A stretch of DNA of 64,000 nucleotides from Rhodanobacter denitrificans (GTDB lineage: Bacteria > Pseudomonadota > Gammaproteobacteria > Xanthomonadales > Rhodanobacteraceae): contig NC_020541.1 of NCBI RefSeq assembly GCF_000230695.2, positions 2,790,001 through 2,854,000 on the forward strand. Reading direction: 5' to 3'. Within the stretch, counting starts at the first letter, position 1. Each line of letters starts with the position of its first letter. Both the position numbers and the translations under genes were made by a program. A model generated the notes under the pieces. The model ran no database searches, was not told the origin of the DNA, and saw nothing but the letters and a program-made list of their open reading frames with translations. Of this stretch, positions 31,151-40,225 are shown piece by piece.

Positions 31151-32017
31151 ATGAGCTATCGCGGTCGCTTCGCCCCCTCGCCGACCGGACACCTGCACTT
31201 CGGCTCGCTGGTCGCCGCGGTGGGCAGCTGGCTGTGCGCGCGGCACGCCGGTGGCGAGTGGCTGTTGCGGATCGAGGACATCGACCCGCCGCGCGAGGTT
31301 CCCGGTTCGGCGGCAAGCATCCTGGCCGCGCTGCCGGCGTTCGGGCTGGTTGCCGACCCGCCGGCGCTGTTCCAGTCGCAACGCATTGCCGCCTACGACG
31401 CGGCGTTCGAGCGCTTGCGCGCGGCAGGCCAGGTGTTCCCGTGCTGGTGCAGCCGCAGCGACCTGGCCGATGCCGGCGGCATCCATCGCGATGGTCGCTG
31501 CGTCGCGTCGCCGCAGGCGGCACAGGCGCCGGCCTGGCGGCTGCGCGTGCCGGACATCGCCATCGCCTTCGACGACGCCCTGCAGGGACCGCAGCGGCAG
31601 AACCTGCGCGACGAGGTGGGCGACTTCGTGATCCGCCGGGTCGAGGGGCTGTATTCCTACCAGCTCGCCTGCGTGGTGGACGACGCCTACCAGCGCATCA
31701 CCGAGGTGGTGCGCGGGCTCGACCTGCTCGACTCCACCGCGCGGCAGATCTGGCTGCAACGCTGCCTCGGGCTGCCCACGCCGGCTTATCGCCACCTGCC
31801 GCTGGTGCTGGACGGCGAGGGACGCAAGCTGTCGAAGTCCGGGCAGGCCTTTCCGATCGACCCGGCCGCCCCCCTGCCGGCACTGCGGCAGGCGCTGGCA
31901 TTCCTGCGGGTACCGGCGCTGCCTGCGGCAGCGGATGCACACCAACTGCTGGTGCAGGCGCTGGCGAACTTCGACCCGGCGGATTTGCCGCATTGCAGCG
32001 GTCACTCCGTCGCCTGA
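31151..32017 (+). CDS. gluQ: Glutamyl-queuosine tRNA(Asp) synthetase
   Basis: A 288-residue truncated glutamyl-tRNA synthetase paralogue that attaches glutamate to queuosine in the anticodon of tRNA-Asp. The class I signature is PSPTGHLHFGS near residue 9. The zinc-site cysteines are in PCWCSRSD and later DGRC, and KLSKS replaces the usual KMSKS. The anticodon-binding domain of GluRS is absent, as in the family. ATG at 31151 lies 107 bp from the divergent htpX start. Confidence 0.94.
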   Translation: MSYRGRFAPSPTGHLHFGSLVAAVGSWLCARHAGGEWLLRIEDIDPPREVPGSAASILAALPAFGLVADPPALFQSQRIAAYDAAFERLRAAGQVFPCWCSRSDLADAGGIHRDGRCVASPQAAQAPAWRLRVPDIAIAFDDALQGPQRQNLRDEVGDFVIRRVEGLYSYQLACVVDDAYQRITEVVRGLDLLDSTARQIWLQRCLGLPTPAYRHLPLVLDGEGRKLSKSGQAFPIDPAAPLPALRQALAFLRVPALPAAADAHQLLVQALANFDPADLPHCSGHSVA

Positions 32018-32128
32018 AACGCTATAAATGCGCAACGCACCGGCGTCCCGCGGCAACGGCTGCAACATGCGCCCGCCATGCTCCGGCGCGGCGGCCCTAC
32101 GCTTCACCTGCACAGGAGTTCCAAGGAC

Positions 32129-32869
32129 ATGACGCAGCGCACGGCATTGGTCACAGGCGGCACCGGCGGCATCGGCAGCGCGATCGTTCGCTACCTCGCC
32201 GGGCAAGGGCATCGGGTGGCCACCAACTATCGCAACCCGGACAAGGCCGAAGCCTGGCGCAAGGCGATGGCGGCCGAAGGCATCGACGTGTGCATGGTGC
32301 AGGGCGATGTCTGCGACCCGGATGCCTGCGCAACGATGGTCCGCGTGATCGAGGCCAGATACGGGCCGGTCGACATCCTGGTCAACAACGCCGGCATCAC
32401 CCGCGACACCACCTTCCACAAGATGACCTACCAGCAGTGGACGGACGTGATCAACACCAACCTCAACGCCTGCTTCAACGTCACCCGCCCGGTGATCGAG
32501 GGCATGCGCGCGCGCAAGTGGGGCCGCATCGTGCAGATCAGCTCGATCAACGGCCAGAAGGGCCAGTACGGCCAGGCCAACTACGCCGCGGCGAAGGCCG
32601 GCATGCACGGCTTCACCATCTCGCTGGCGCAGGAGAACGCGAAGTTCGGCATCACCGTCAACACCGTTTCGCCCGGCTACGTCGGCACCGACATGGTGAT
32701 GGCGGTGCCCGAGGAAGTGCGTGAGAAGATCGTGGCGCAGATCCCGGTCGGCCGCCTCGGCAAGCCGGAGGAGATCGCCCACGCGGTGGCCTTCTTCACG
32801 GGCGACCAGGCCGCCTGGATCACCGGCGCCAACCTGGCGATCAACGGCGGGCATTACATGGGCTGGTGA
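32129..32869 (+). CDS. phaB: Acetoacetyl-CoA reductase-type SDR
   Basis: A 246-residue short-chain dehydrogenase. It has the NAD(P) motif TGGTGGIG at residues 10-17, NNAGITRD, the catalytic serine in SSING, and YAAAK. The whole protein closely resembles PhaB/PhbB, which reduces acetoacetyl-CoA to 3-hydroxybutyryl-CoA with NADPH for polyhydroxybutyrate synthesis; the FabG-like alternative is less likely given FHKMTYQQW and INGQKGQYGQANYAAAKAG. No phaA or phaC is in the window. ATG at 32129 has an AAGGA ribosome site. Confidence 0.88.
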   Translation: MTQRTALVTGGTGGIGSAIVRYLAGQGHRVATNYRNPDKAEAWRKAMAAEGIDVCMVQGDVCDPDACATMVRVIEARYGPVDILVNNAGITRDTTFHKMTYQQWTDVINTNLNACFNVTRPVIEGMRARKWGRIVQISSINGQKGQYGQANYAAAKAGMHGFTISLAQENAKFGITVNTVSPGYVGTDMVMAVPEEVREKIVAQIPVGRLGKPEEIAHAVAFFTGDQAAWITGANLAINGGHYMGW

Positions 32870-32980
32870 GGTAGCGCCAAGCGAACGGATGGCGCGTCGG
32901 CATGACCTGGCGCGCACTTGCATCACCGCTCGCCACGGGCGTATATCCACCGTAACCCATCCGGTGAAGGGAGATCGCTC

Positions 32981-33904
32981 ATGGTCATGGAACGTGTTTC
33001 CGGCACCTGCGTATGGATGCTTGCTGGCCTGGCCCTCGCCGTGGCGCTGCCGTGCAGGGGGCAAAGCGGCGCGGCGGCCACCGGCAGCACTGCCGCTTCC
33101 CCTGCCTACCCGCCTTCCACCAACGCGCCCTCCTACGACAGTGACCCGAGCTTCGGCGCCTCGCCGAACGAGGATTTCACCAGCCCCGAGAGCGACGCCA
33201 GACCGGGGGTGTATTTTTTCAGGCTCGCCGCCCGCGCCTACGAGCAAAAGAACTACCGCCACGCGATCGACATGTACAAGGTTGCAGCGTCCTGGGCCTA
33301 CAAGCCGGCCGAATACAACCTCGGAGTGATGTACTACCGCGGCCAGGGTGTGCCGGTGGATCGGCCACTGGGCGCCGCCTGGATGGTGCTGGCGGCCGAG
33401 CGCAGCACACCTCAATACGTCGCGGCGCGCGACCTGATGATCACGCCGCTGAGCAAAGCCGAATTCGCCCGGGTCGACGCCCTGTGGAACGAGCTCAAGC
33501 CTACCTACGGCGACGCCACCGCCCTGCATCGAGCCAAGATGCGCTGGGCCCAGGTGCGCGCAGGAATGACCGGCTCGCGCACCGGCGGCAGCACCGGGCC
33601 GCTGAAGGTCGGATCGAGGGGCGGCCCCTCATCGCCCAGGACGGGCAAGAGCATGACGGGCGCGCCCTTGCATACGGACACCACGGGCTTCGAGATCACC
33701 AGCGGACATGACATGCATGGCGTGGTGGCCTATCAGCAGTTCCGCGAAAGCGACAACCCCTACGACCCGAAATTCAAGACGGATCCAGCCGGCACCACCT
33801 CGGTGGGTGCCCTGATGCCGATCCCAGCCAGCGAGGCCAGGGAAGCTGCGGACAAGACCCCGGATAACAACCCACCGGCGAACGACAAGCCCGTCCATCC
33901 GTAA
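32981..33904 (+). CDS. Exported Sel1/TPR-repeat protein
   Basis: A 307-residue protein with a signal peptide (about residues 1-24). A disordered Ser/Pro/Ala linker comes first, then a short helical repeat region with a Sel1-like unit (AEYNLGVMYYRGQGVPVDR), then a long low-complexity C-terminal region rich in Thr, Gly, Pro and Asn. Sel1 repeats mediate protein contacts. No enzymatic motif is seen. ATG at 32981 has a GAAGGGAG ribosome site. Function unknown. Confidence 0.75.
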   Translation: MVMERVSGTCVWMLAGLALAVALPCRGQSGAAATGSTAASPAYPPSTNAPSYDSDPSFGASPNEDFTSPESDARPGVYFFRLAARAYEQKNYRHAIDMYKVAASWAYKPAEYNLGVMYYRGQGVPVDRPLGAAWMVLAAERSTPQYVAARDLMITPLSKAEFARVDALWNELKPTYGDATALHRAKMRWAQVRAGMTGSRTGGSTGPLKVGSRGGPSSPRTGKSMTGAPLHTDTTGFEITSGHDMHGVVAYQQFRESDNPYDPKFKTDPAGTTSVGALMPIPASEAREAADKTPDNNPPANDKPVHP

Positions 33905-34000
33905 CCGTTCGTCGCCCGGGCGCGAGAACCGCACGGCAGGCTTGACCCGACCCCGGTCGTCTCGACACGCAAGCACGGGCGCGCTCGCGCCCGTGTCCAC

Positions 34001-34810
34001 TCACCCCAGCAGCTTCTCCAGCACCTTGCCCACCGCCGCGAAAGCGAATGCCCCGGTGATGTGGGTGGCGGCGCCCAGTCCGCCACCGCAGGCCAGGTTC
34101 AGCGCGTCGCCGCCGGGCGGGCGGGTGCCGCAGACACTGCCGTCGGGCTGCGGGTACTGCACGTTCTGCAGCGAATAGACGGCCGACACGCCGAAGTAGC
34201 GATCCGGGTTGCGCGGAAAGTTGAAATCGGCGCGGAGCTTCTTGCGGATCAGGCTGAACATCGCGTCGTGCTCGGTGCGCGACAGGTCGCGCACGCGGAT
34301 CTGGGTGGGGTCGGTACGACCGCCAGCCGAACCCACGCTGACGATCGGCAGCTTGCGCCGGCGGCACCAGGCGATGGTTTCGAGCTTCACGCGGAACGCG
34401 TCGCAGGCGTCCAGCACCACGTCGTAGCCGCGGTCGAGCAGTTCGTCCAGCGTGGACGGGGTGAGGAAGCGCTCGATCGCCTCCAGCCGGATGGTCGGGT
34501 TGATCGCGTGCGCGCGCGCCGCCATCACGCCCACCTTCGACTTGCCGAACTCGCCGTCCAGCGCGTGCAGCTGGCGGTTGGTGTTGGACACGCAGACCTC
34601 GTCCGCGTCGATCAGGGTGAGCCGGCCCACGCCGCTGCGCGCCAGCGCCTCGGCCGCCCACGAACCGACGCCGCCGATGCCGATCACGCAAACGTGCTTG
34701 CCTGCCAGCGTGGCCACGCTGCCGCTGCCGTACAGCCGCTCGACGCCGGCGAAGCGTTCGGCCGGGAACGTCGCGCCGGACGGCTGCATGGTCGTGTCTG
34801 CGTGGGTCAC
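34001..34810 (-). CDS. tcdA: tRNA threonylcarbamoyladenosine dehydratase TcdA
   Basis: A 269-residue E1-like (ThiF/MoeB fold) enzyme that cyclises t6A at position 37 of tRNAs to ct6A, using ATP. Visible are the nucleotide motif GIGGVGSWAAEALARSG, DADEVCVSNTNRQ, and VLDACDAFRVK. GTG at 34810 is chosen because CAGGA lies at proper spacing; ATG at 34789 has no ribosome site. Length matches E. coli TcdA (268). It converges on the Sel1 gene and is divergent from the cytochrome gene. Confidence 0.92.
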   Translation of the reverse strand: MTHADTTMQPSGATFPAERFAGVERLYGSGSVATLAGKHVCVIGIGGVGSWAAEALARSGVGRLTLIDADEVCVSNTNRQLHALDGEFGKSKVGVMAARAHAINPTIRLEAIERFLTPSTLDELLDRGYDVVLDACDAFRVKLETIAWCRRRKLPIVSVGSAGGRTDPTQIRVRDLSRTEHDAMFSLIRKKLRADFNFPRNPDRYFGVSAVYSLQNVQYPQPDGSVCGTRPPGGDALNLACGGGLGAATHITGAFAFAAVGKVLEKLLG

Positions 34811-34912
34811 CGGGGAATCCTGTTGCAAAGGCGCCATTTTATCCTGCCCGCATGGATGCCGTGCGGCGGCGCGCGCTATTCTGCGGGTTTCCCCACCTGA
34901 GGAATCGTAGCG

Positions 34913-35302
34913 ATGCGCGCAGCCCTGATGATCCTGCTTGGCCTGGTGATCGGCGTGATCGGCACGGCCAACGTGATGAATGCGCTGGCCGCGCGCAACC
35001 CGATGCCGAAGGCGGTGATGGAAACGATGGGCTACCACGTGGGCGAGCTGAAGAACGCGATCAAGGCCAGGCAGTGCGACCCGGTGAAGGTGCAACATCA
35101 CCTGGCCCGCCTGGAGTCCACCGCCAGCGACATCACGCCGGTGTTCGGCATCGACGAAAAGGCCTTCACCGACGACGCCGCCCAGCTGCAGGAACGCCTG
35201 CACCAGGCCGTGCAGGCCGCGCCGGCGAGCTGCGCAGCGGTGGCGGCCGCGATCAAGCCGGTCGGCGAGACCTGCCAGAGCTGCCACCAGCAGTACCGCT
35301 GA
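34913..35302 (+). CDS. Exported c-type cytochrome (cytochrome c' / c556-like)
   Basis: A 129-residue protein with an N-terminal signal or anchor helix (MRAALMILLGLVIGVIGTA) and one heme-binding motif, CQSCH, at the extreme C-terminus. A C-terminal CxxCH after a mostly helical body is characteristic of the four-helix cytochrome c' and c556 group. A methionine near the start of the first helix (NPMPKAVMETM) could be the sixth ligand. These proteins carry electrons or bind NO in the periplasm. No partner enzyme is adjacent. Confidence 0.85.
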   Translation: MRAALMILLGLVIGVIGTANVMNALAARNPMPKAVMETMGYHVGELKNAIKARQCDPVKVQHHLARLESTASDITPVFGIDEKAFTDDAAQLQERLHQAVQAAPASCAAVAAAIKPVGETCQSCHQQYR

Positions 35303-35325
35303 GGGAAAGAGCGACCCCACCCCGG

Positions 35326-35349
35326 CCCTCCCCTGCCAGCAGGGGAGGG
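35326..35349. repeat. Half copy of the palindromic element
   Basis: CCCTCCCCTGC-CAGCAGGGGAGGG, preceded by AAAGAGCGACCCCACCCC, matches one half of the composite element at 30026-30136. It lies between two convergent stop codons and may serve as a terminator. Confidence 0.65.
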
Positions 35350-35359
35350 AGAAAATCTG

Positions 35360-35662
35360 TCAGAAGCGGATCTTGCCACGCAGCATCTGGCCGTACATCA
35401 CCCAGTCGCCCATCAGGCTGTACAACGGGTGCTTGAAGGTGGCCGGGCGGTTCTTCTCGAAGCCGAAGTGGCCGATCCAGGCGAAGCCGTAGCCGACCAC
35501 CGGCGCCAGCCACAGCCAGCGGAGCTGGCCGCTAGCCAGCGCCATCACGAGCACCACGACGACCAGCGTACTGCCGATGAAATGCATCCGGCGGCACCGG
35601 CGGTCGCTGTGCTCGCTGAAGTAGAACGGATAGAACTCGGCAAAGCTGCTGTAGCCGGACAT
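35360..35662 (-). CDS. DUF962/Mpo1-like membrane protein
   Basis: A 100-residue protein with two or three hydrophobic helices, of the DUF962 family (yeast Mpo1, a dioxygenase of long-chain fatty-acid alpha-oxidation). The family pattern is visible: FYPFYFSEHSDRRCRRMHFIG with its conserved histidines at the N-terminus, then IGHFGFEKNRPATFKHP. In yeast these histidines bind the metal. Whether the bacterial short forms are enzymes is uncertain. The next gene upstream on this strand is pirin, 58 bp away. Confidence 0.82.
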   Translation of the reverse strand: MSGYSSFAEFYPFYFSEHSDRRCRRMHFIGSTLVVVVLVMALASGQLRWLWLAPVVGYGFAWIGHFGFEKNRPATFKHPLYSLMGDWVMYGQMLRGKIRF

Positions 35663-35720
35663 GTTTCTGCTCCGTGGCGGGACGCTCCGATTCTGCCACG
35701 CACCACGTCGTGTACTCCGC

Positions 35721-36599
35721 CTAGGCCGGCAGCGGAATGAACTCCTGGTCGTCGCCGGCCACTTTCGGGAAGCGGCCTTCGCGCCAGTCGGCCTTGGCCT
35801 GCTCGATGCGCTCGCGCGTGCTGGCCACGAAGTTCCACCACAGGTGCCGTTCGCCATCCAGCGGCGCGCCGCCGAACAGCATCAGCCGGCTGGCCTCGTG
35901 CGCACGCAGCGTGGGCGCCGACGCGCCGGCCTGCACCGCCATCTGCTGCGCGCCGACTTCCAGTTCGCCCCAGCGGACCGCGCCCTCGACCACGTGCACG
36001 CCGCGCTCGCTGTGCTCGGCGGGCACCGCCAGTTCGGCGCCGGCGGCCAGCCGTACTTCGAGGAAGAACATCGGCGCGAACACCTTCACCGGCGAACGCT
36101 CGCCGTAGGCGGTTCCCGCGATCAACACCGCCTCGACACCGGGCTGGCGGATGCGCGGCAATGCGTCGCTGTCGTGATGATGAAATTCCGGCGCCACCTC
36201 GGCATCGGCCTGCGGCAAGGCCACCCAGACCTGGATGCCGTGCAGCATCTGCCCCCCCTGGCGCGCCTCCGGCGGCGTGCGCTCGGAGTGGGCGATGCCG
36301 TGGCCGGCGGTCATCCAGTTCACCTCGCCGGGGCGGATGTCGGCCAGGCTGCCGAGGCTGTCGCGGTGGCGGATCACCCCATCGAACAGCCAGGTCACCG
36401 TGGCCAGGCCGATGTGCGGATGCGGCCGCACGTCCATGCCGTTGCCGGCGGCGAACGTGGCCGGCCCCATGTGGTCGTAGAACACGAACGGGCCGACGTG
36501 CCGCGCCAGCAGCACCGGCAGCATGCGCCGCACCACGAAGCCGTCGCCGAGATCGTGCAGGCGGGTACCTTCAACCAGGGTCGGCACGGCGTCCATCAT
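35721..36599 (-). CDS. Pirin family protein
   Basis: A 292-residue bicupin. The N-terminal cupin has the metal ligands in RPHPHIGLATVTWL and the late glutamate/histidine in MTAGHGIAHSE; a second, degenerate cupin follows. Pirins such as E. coli YhhW have quercetinase activity or act in redox sensing. ATG at 36599 or the adjacent ATG (36596) can start it. The gene is 15 bp from the flavin oxidoreductase stop and probably co-transcribed with it. Confidence 0.92.
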   Translation of the reverse strand: MMDAVPTLVEGTRLHDLGDGFVVRRMLPVLLARHVGPFVFYDHMGPATFAAGNGMDVRPHPHIGLATVTWLFDGVIRHRDSLGSLADIRPGEVNWMTAGHGIAHSERTPPEARQGGQMLHGIQVWVALPQADAEVAPEFHHHDSDALPRIRQPGVEAVLIAGTAYGERSPVKVFAPMFFLEVRLAAGAELAVPAEHSERGVHVVEGAVRWGELEVGAQQMAVQAGASAPTLRAHEASRLMLFGGAPLDGERHLWWNFVASTRERIEQAKADWREGRFPKVAGDDQEFIPLPA

Positions 36600-36614
36600 G
36601 TTCTCCTCGACGAT

Positions 36615-37676
36615 TTACCAGGCCCGCTGATATTGCGCCGGGGCGTCGATCTTCGCACCCAGCTGTTGCGCCGCGCGGCGCGGGAAGTACGGGTCGCGCA
36701 GGCTCTCGCGCGCGATCAGCACCACGTCGGCCTCGCCATTGGCGACGATCTGCGCGGCCTGCTCCGCGCCGGTGATCAGGCCCACCGCGCCGGTGGCGAC
36801 ACCGGCCTCGCGCCGCACCTGCGCCGCGAACGGCACCTGGTAGCCCGGCCCCAGCGGGATCTTCGCGTGTGGCAGCAGGCCGCCGCTGGAGACGTCGATC
36901 AGGTCCACGCCCAGCGGCTTCAGCTGGCGCGCCAGTTCGACGCTCTGCCCGATATCCCAGCCGCCTTCGTCCATCCAGTCGGTGGCCGAGAGACGCAGCC
37001 ACAGCGGCAGTTCGGCCGGCCACACTTCGCGCACGGCGACGATCACCTCGCGCACCAGCCGGGTGCGGTTCTCGAAGCTGCCGCCGTAGCGGTCCTCGCG
37101 CCGGTTGCTCAGCGGCGACAGGAACTGGTGCAGCAGGTAGCCATGCGCCGCATGCACCTCGACCAGGTTGAAGCCGGCCGCCAACGCACGCCGGGTGGCT
37201 TCGCGGAAATCCGCGATCACCGCCTGGATGCCCGCCTCGTCCAGCGCTTGCGGCACCTGCCAGCCGTCGTCGAACGGCAGCGCCGACGGCGCCACGATGC
37301 GCCAGTCGCCCTGCCCGGCCGGCACCGGGCCATGCCCTTCCCACGGCCGCAGCGTGCTGGCCTTGCGCCCGGCGTGCGCCAGCTGCACGCCGGCGATCGC
37401 GCCATGCGCCTTGATGAAGCGGGCGATCGGCTGCCACGCCTCCACCTGGGCCTGGTTCCACAGGCCGGTGTCCTGCGGCGAGATGCGGCCTTCGGCAGAA
37501 ACCGCGGTGGCCTCGGCGATCACCGCCCCCGCGCCGCCCACCGCGCGGCTGCCCAGGTGCACCAGGTGCCAGTCGTTCGGCACGCCGTCGACGGCCGAGT
37601 ATTCGCACATCGGCGAGACCACCAGGCGGTTGCGCAGGGTCAGGCTGCGCTGGGTGAACGGATCGAACAGTTTCAT
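36615..37676 (-). CDS. Old Yellow Enzyme-type NADH:flavin oxidoreductase (YqjM-like)
   Basis: A 353-residue TIM-barrel FMN enzyme of the YqjM/thermophilic-like OYE class. The start MKLFDPFTQRSLTLRNRLVV, the MCEYSA segment with the flavin-tuning cysteine, and HAAHGYLLHQFLSPLSN are typical. The substrate-binding histidines lie in QLAHAGRKAS and the HAAHGY segment. Such enzymes reduce activated C=C bonds with NAD(P)H. It lies between an alpha/beta hydrolase and pirin on the minus strand. Confidence 0.92.
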   Translation of the reverse strand: MKLFDPFTQRSLTLRNRLVVSPMCEYSAVDGVPNDWHLVHLGSRAVGGAGAVIAEATAVSAEGRISPQDTGLWNQAQVEAWQPIARFIKAHGAIAGVQLAHAGRKASTLRPWEGHGPVPAGQGDWRIVAPSALPFDDGWQVPQALDEAGIQAVIADFREATRRALAAGFNLVEVHAAHGYLLHQFLSPLSNRREDRYGGSFENRTRLVREVIVAVREVWPAELPLWLRLSATDWMDEGGWDIGQSVELARQLKPLGVDLIDVSSGGLLPHAKIPLGPGYQVPFAAQVRREAGVATGAVGLITGAEQAAQIVANGEADVVLIARESLRDPYFPRRAAQQLGAKIDAPAQYQRAW

Positions 37677-37728
37677 GCGGGCATCCGGCAGATCGGGCCT
37701 CTCGACATGCAGGCAGGCTCCCGGAGTA

Positions 37729-38646
37729 TCAACCCGCCGCACCGTCGCGAACGGCGAACGCTGCGTCCGACCTGGCCAGCCAGTCGGCGACGCGCGCGGC
37801 GATCGGCGCGGGCGTCTTCATCCAGCCGAAATGGTCGGCCGGCAAGCCGCCCAGGTCTTCCCGCGCGATCGCCTCCACCCGGCGTTCGCCCGGTCCCAGC
37901 TTGCCCAGCAGCCAGTCCAGCGATGCCGGCGGCCCCAGCCAGTCCTCCTGCAGGCGCAGCGCCAGCAGCGGCAGTGGCAGCGCGGCCAGCCGGCGCTCGA
38001 AATCCTGCGCCATCCCGGCCGCCGCGTAACGGCCAGTGCGCCCGCTGCGTGCCCAATCGGCGATCACCCCGCGCGCCTCGTTGCCGCCAAAACCGATCCG
38101 CCGCCCGGGCAGGTAACCCACCAGCCTGGCCAGCAAGGGTGCCAGCACGTAAGCCACGCCGATCAGCCAGCCACGCCGGAAGCATCGCCAGTACGGCGAG
38201 CCGCTGGCCACCAGCAGCAGGCCGGTGAAGTCGCCTGGATGGAGGCTGGCGTAGAGCAGGCCGAGCTGACCGCCGAGGCTGTGCCCACCGAGCAGGCAGC
38301 TCGCCTGCGGCCAGCGCCGGCGCACGGCGGCCAGGCCCGCGGGCAGGTCGTCCTGCAACAACTGGCGATAACCCCAATTGCTGCCGCGGCCGGCGCGCCG
38401 ATCGCTGGAACCGATGCCGCGCCATTCGTGCAGCACCACCGCGATGCCCCGCGCTGCCAGCGCCTGGGCCAGCGGCAGGTAATGCCGAGCCGGGATGCCC
38501 ATCGCCGGAATCCAGTACAGCAGGTGCCGCCAGCGGCCGGCAGGAAGCACGGCCAGCCATTCGTAACGCGCGCCGTCGGCTGCGGTTACCGGAACCGCCA
38601 GCGGCTCGGCCGCGGCGAGGGTGCTCTCGATGGATCGGTCGGACAT
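37729..38646 (-). CDS. Alpha/beta hydrolase
   Basis: A 305-residue serine hydrolase. The nucleophile elbow is GGHSLGGQ, and the oxyanion-hole region is WIPAMGIPARHY. Late aspartate and histidine candidates are in EDWLGP and DHFGWMK. The ordering resembles uncharacterised COG4757-type hydrolases. ATG at 38646 is used; a GTG two codons earlier is possible. Substrate unknown. It sits 52 bp upstream of the OYE gene on the same strand. Confidence 0.85.
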   Translation of the reverse strand: MSDRSIESTLAAAEPLAVPVTAADGARYEWLAVLPAGRWRHLLYWIPAMGIPARHYLPLAQALAARGIAVVLHEWRGIGSSDRRAGRGSNWGYRQLLQDDLPAGLAAVRRRWPQASCLLGGHSLGGQLGLLYASLHPGDFTGLLLVASGSPYWRCFRRGWLIGVAYVLAPLLARLVGYLPGRRIGFGGNEARGVIADWARSGRTGRYAAAGMAQDFERRLAALPLPLLALRLQEDWLGPPASLDWLLGKLGPGERRVEAIAREDLGGLPADHFGWMKTPAPIAARVADWLARSDAAFAVRDGAAG

Positions 38647-38678
38647 CCGCACAGGCTAGCGAATTGCCGCCATCACCA

Positions 38679-38709
38679 CAAAAAAGAGGCCGGCTTGCGC
38701 CGGCCTCTT
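38679..38709 (-). terminator. Terminator of cold-shock gene 1
   Basis: On the minus strand AAGAGGCCGG-CGCAAG-CCGGCCTCTT is a perfect 10-bp stem followed by a run of T. It lies 22 bp after the csp stop. Confidence 0.92.
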
Positions 38710-38731
38710 CAAACGAACGCCGCCACCACGA

Positions 38732-38941
38732 TCAGACCGGGGTGACGTCTTCGGCCTGCAAGCCCTTCTGGCCGTCGACGACCTTGAAGCTCACCTTCTG
38801 GCCTTCCTGCAAGCTCTTGAAACCCGAGCCGGTGATGGCGCGGAAATGCACGAATACGTCAGGGCCATTTTCACGGCTGATGAAACCGAAACCCTTGGCG
38901 TCGTTGAACCACTTGACGGTACCTACTTCACGATCCGACAT
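38732..38941 (-). CDS. Cold-shock protein (CspA family), copy 1
   Basis: A 69-residue single cold-shock domain that binds single-stranded RNA or DNA and melts RNA structure. RNP1 is KGFGFI and RNP2 is VFVHF. It differs from the second copy (39199-39408) at 9 of 69 positions by my count. Each copy has its own terminator. A stable hairpin lies in the leader just before the ribosome site (GGAGTGAG). Confidence 0.95.
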   Translation of the reverse strand: MSDREVGTVKWFNDAKGFGFISRENGPDVFVHFRAITGSGFKSLQEGQKVSFKVVDGQKGLQAEDVTPV

Positions 38942-38973
38942 GACTCACTCCGATCCTATCCAGACGCTGAGAC

Positions 38974-39000
38974 AAACCGGCCCCAACGGGCCGACGGTTT
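38974..39000 (-). promoter_or_regulatory. Leader hairpin of cold-shock gene 1
   Basis: AAACCG and GGCCC arms around GTTG pair with GGGCC and CGGTTT arms, forming a strong stem about 30 nt before the start codon on the minus strand. Cold-shock mRNAs often have structured leaders that tune translation by temperature; that role is inferred. The remaining 150 bp up to the second csp terminator hold no gene. Confidence 0.45.
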
Positions 39001-39150
39001 ACTGAGCATGCAGGGTCCGGTGCAACAGTCGGATTCAGGAAATCCCTACCGGGCACTCACGTAGCCAAGCAGACGCAGTGGCCCAAGCATAACGGATTTT
39101 CAGCCGGTGAGTGATTTGTCAAGCGGGCTGCCAGGGACATTATCCAGGCA

Positions 39151-39182
39151 GGAAAAAACCGGGCATCGCTGCCCGGTTTTCC
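39151..39182 (-). terminator. Terminator of cold-shock gene 2
   Basis: On the minus strand AAAACCGGGC-AGCGAT-GCCCGGTTTT is a perfect stem followed by T residues and then CC. It ends 17 bp after the gene's stop codon. Confidence 0.92.
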
Positions 39183-39198
39183 TTACACGGGACGGCAC

Positions 39199-39408
39199 TC
39201 AGGCCGGGGTGACTTCCTCGGCCTGCAGGCCCTTCTGGCCCTGCACCACCTTGAACGAGACCTGCTGGCCTTCCTGCAGGCTCTTGAAGCCGCCGCCGGT
39301 AATGGCGCGGAAATGCACGAAAACGTCCGGGCCGTTGTCACGGGCAATGAAACCGAAGCCCTTGGCATCATTGAACCACTTGACGGTACCGATCTGACGA
39401 TCAGACAT
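39199..39408 (-). CDS. Cold-shock protein (CspA family), copy 2
   Basis: A 69-residue cold-shock domain protein with RNP1 KGFGFI and RNP2 VFVHF, a close paralogue of the gene at 38732. ATG at 39408 has a GGAG ribosome site 8 bp away; a GTG three codons earlier is not needed. The tandem arrangement with separate terminators suggests a recent local duplication and separate control. Confidence 0.95.
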   Translation of the reverse strand: MSDRQIGTVKWFNDAKGFGFIARDNGPDVFVHFRAITGGGFKSLQEGQQVSFKVVQGQKGLQAEEVTPA

Positions 39409-39735
39409 GTTAATCACTCCACAGGTTTATAGACGCGGCGCCATGCGGCAACCGGCCGGCTTGACTGGTGTGCAAGGAAACAACCCAGGGGTGAACGATG
39501 AGGCAGATCGCAGATCGGCTGCATCGGGCCACAAACTCTGCTGACCCCGGCAAACACAGTGGGCGGATCATAACGGCACAACGGGGCCGAACGGAATGGA
39601 ACGAATGCACCGTTTCCGGTCGCGCCGGCGGCAAATTCAGATTCCCTTGACCTTCGTCGCGCTCTAGTGGCGGCGATTCCCCGTATCCGTACCGGTACCC
39701 CGAGGGCCGGCACGGTCGCCACCCCGAGGAGAACG
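39409..39735. other. 327-bp gene-free leader and divergent promoter region
   Basis: The stretch lies between divergent genes: csp copy 2 (minus) and a lipoprotein gene (plus). I see no gene. It probably contains a long csp 5' leader and both promoters. A plus-strand ribosome site (GAGGAG) ends it just before 39736. Confidence 0.5.
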
Positions 39736-40200
39736 ATGATGCCTGCCCTGTCCCGCCTTGCCCTGACCAGCGTGCTCGGAGGCCTGCTGCTGGTTGCTTG
39801 CGCGCAGCATCCCCGCAGCACCCAGACAACGACCCGTTCCACCGCGGCGACGGCACCCGCCGCCACGAAGGCTGTCGGCGCCTCCCACCGGGAACATGCC
39901 GCGACCGCCCCGCGCAGGCCCGCCGCCGAGCCCGACCTGTCGGAGAACACCGGCATCACCGCCTGCGACGACTACTTGGCCAGCTACATGGCCTGCCACC
40001 GCGCGGCGGAGATCTTCCCGCCGAGCCAGCTGCCATCCCGCTACGAGGCGATGCGCGCCGGCCTGTTGCGCGACGCGAAGAACCCGGAGATCCGGCCGCA
40101 ACTGGCGGCACGCTGCAACTCGCTCGCCAGCCAGTTGCGGCAGGCCCTGCACGGCAAGCCGTGCGCGGCGAACCCGGCCCCCGCCGGCAGCACGCCGTAG
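39736..40200 (+). CDS. Small lipoprotein of unknown function
   Basis: A 154-residue protein with a lipoprotein signal (lipobox LVAC at about residues 18-21). A Thr/Ala-rich linker is followed by a helical domain with four cysteines (ACDDYLASYMACHRAAE and later RCNS and KPCAAN), which may form disulfides in the periplasm. I do not recognise a family. It converges on the AlkX/YcaQ gene 25 bp away. Confidence 0.72.
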   Translation: MMPALSRLALTSVLGGLLLVACAQHPRSTQTTTRSTAATAPAATKAVGASHREHAATAPRRPAAEPDLSENTGITACDDYLASYMACHRAAEIFPPSQLPSRYEAMRAGLLRDAKNPEIRPQLAARCNSLASQLRQALHGKPCAANPAPAGSTP

Positions 40201-40225
40201 GCCGCCCGGGCCTGAAGGAGCGGGG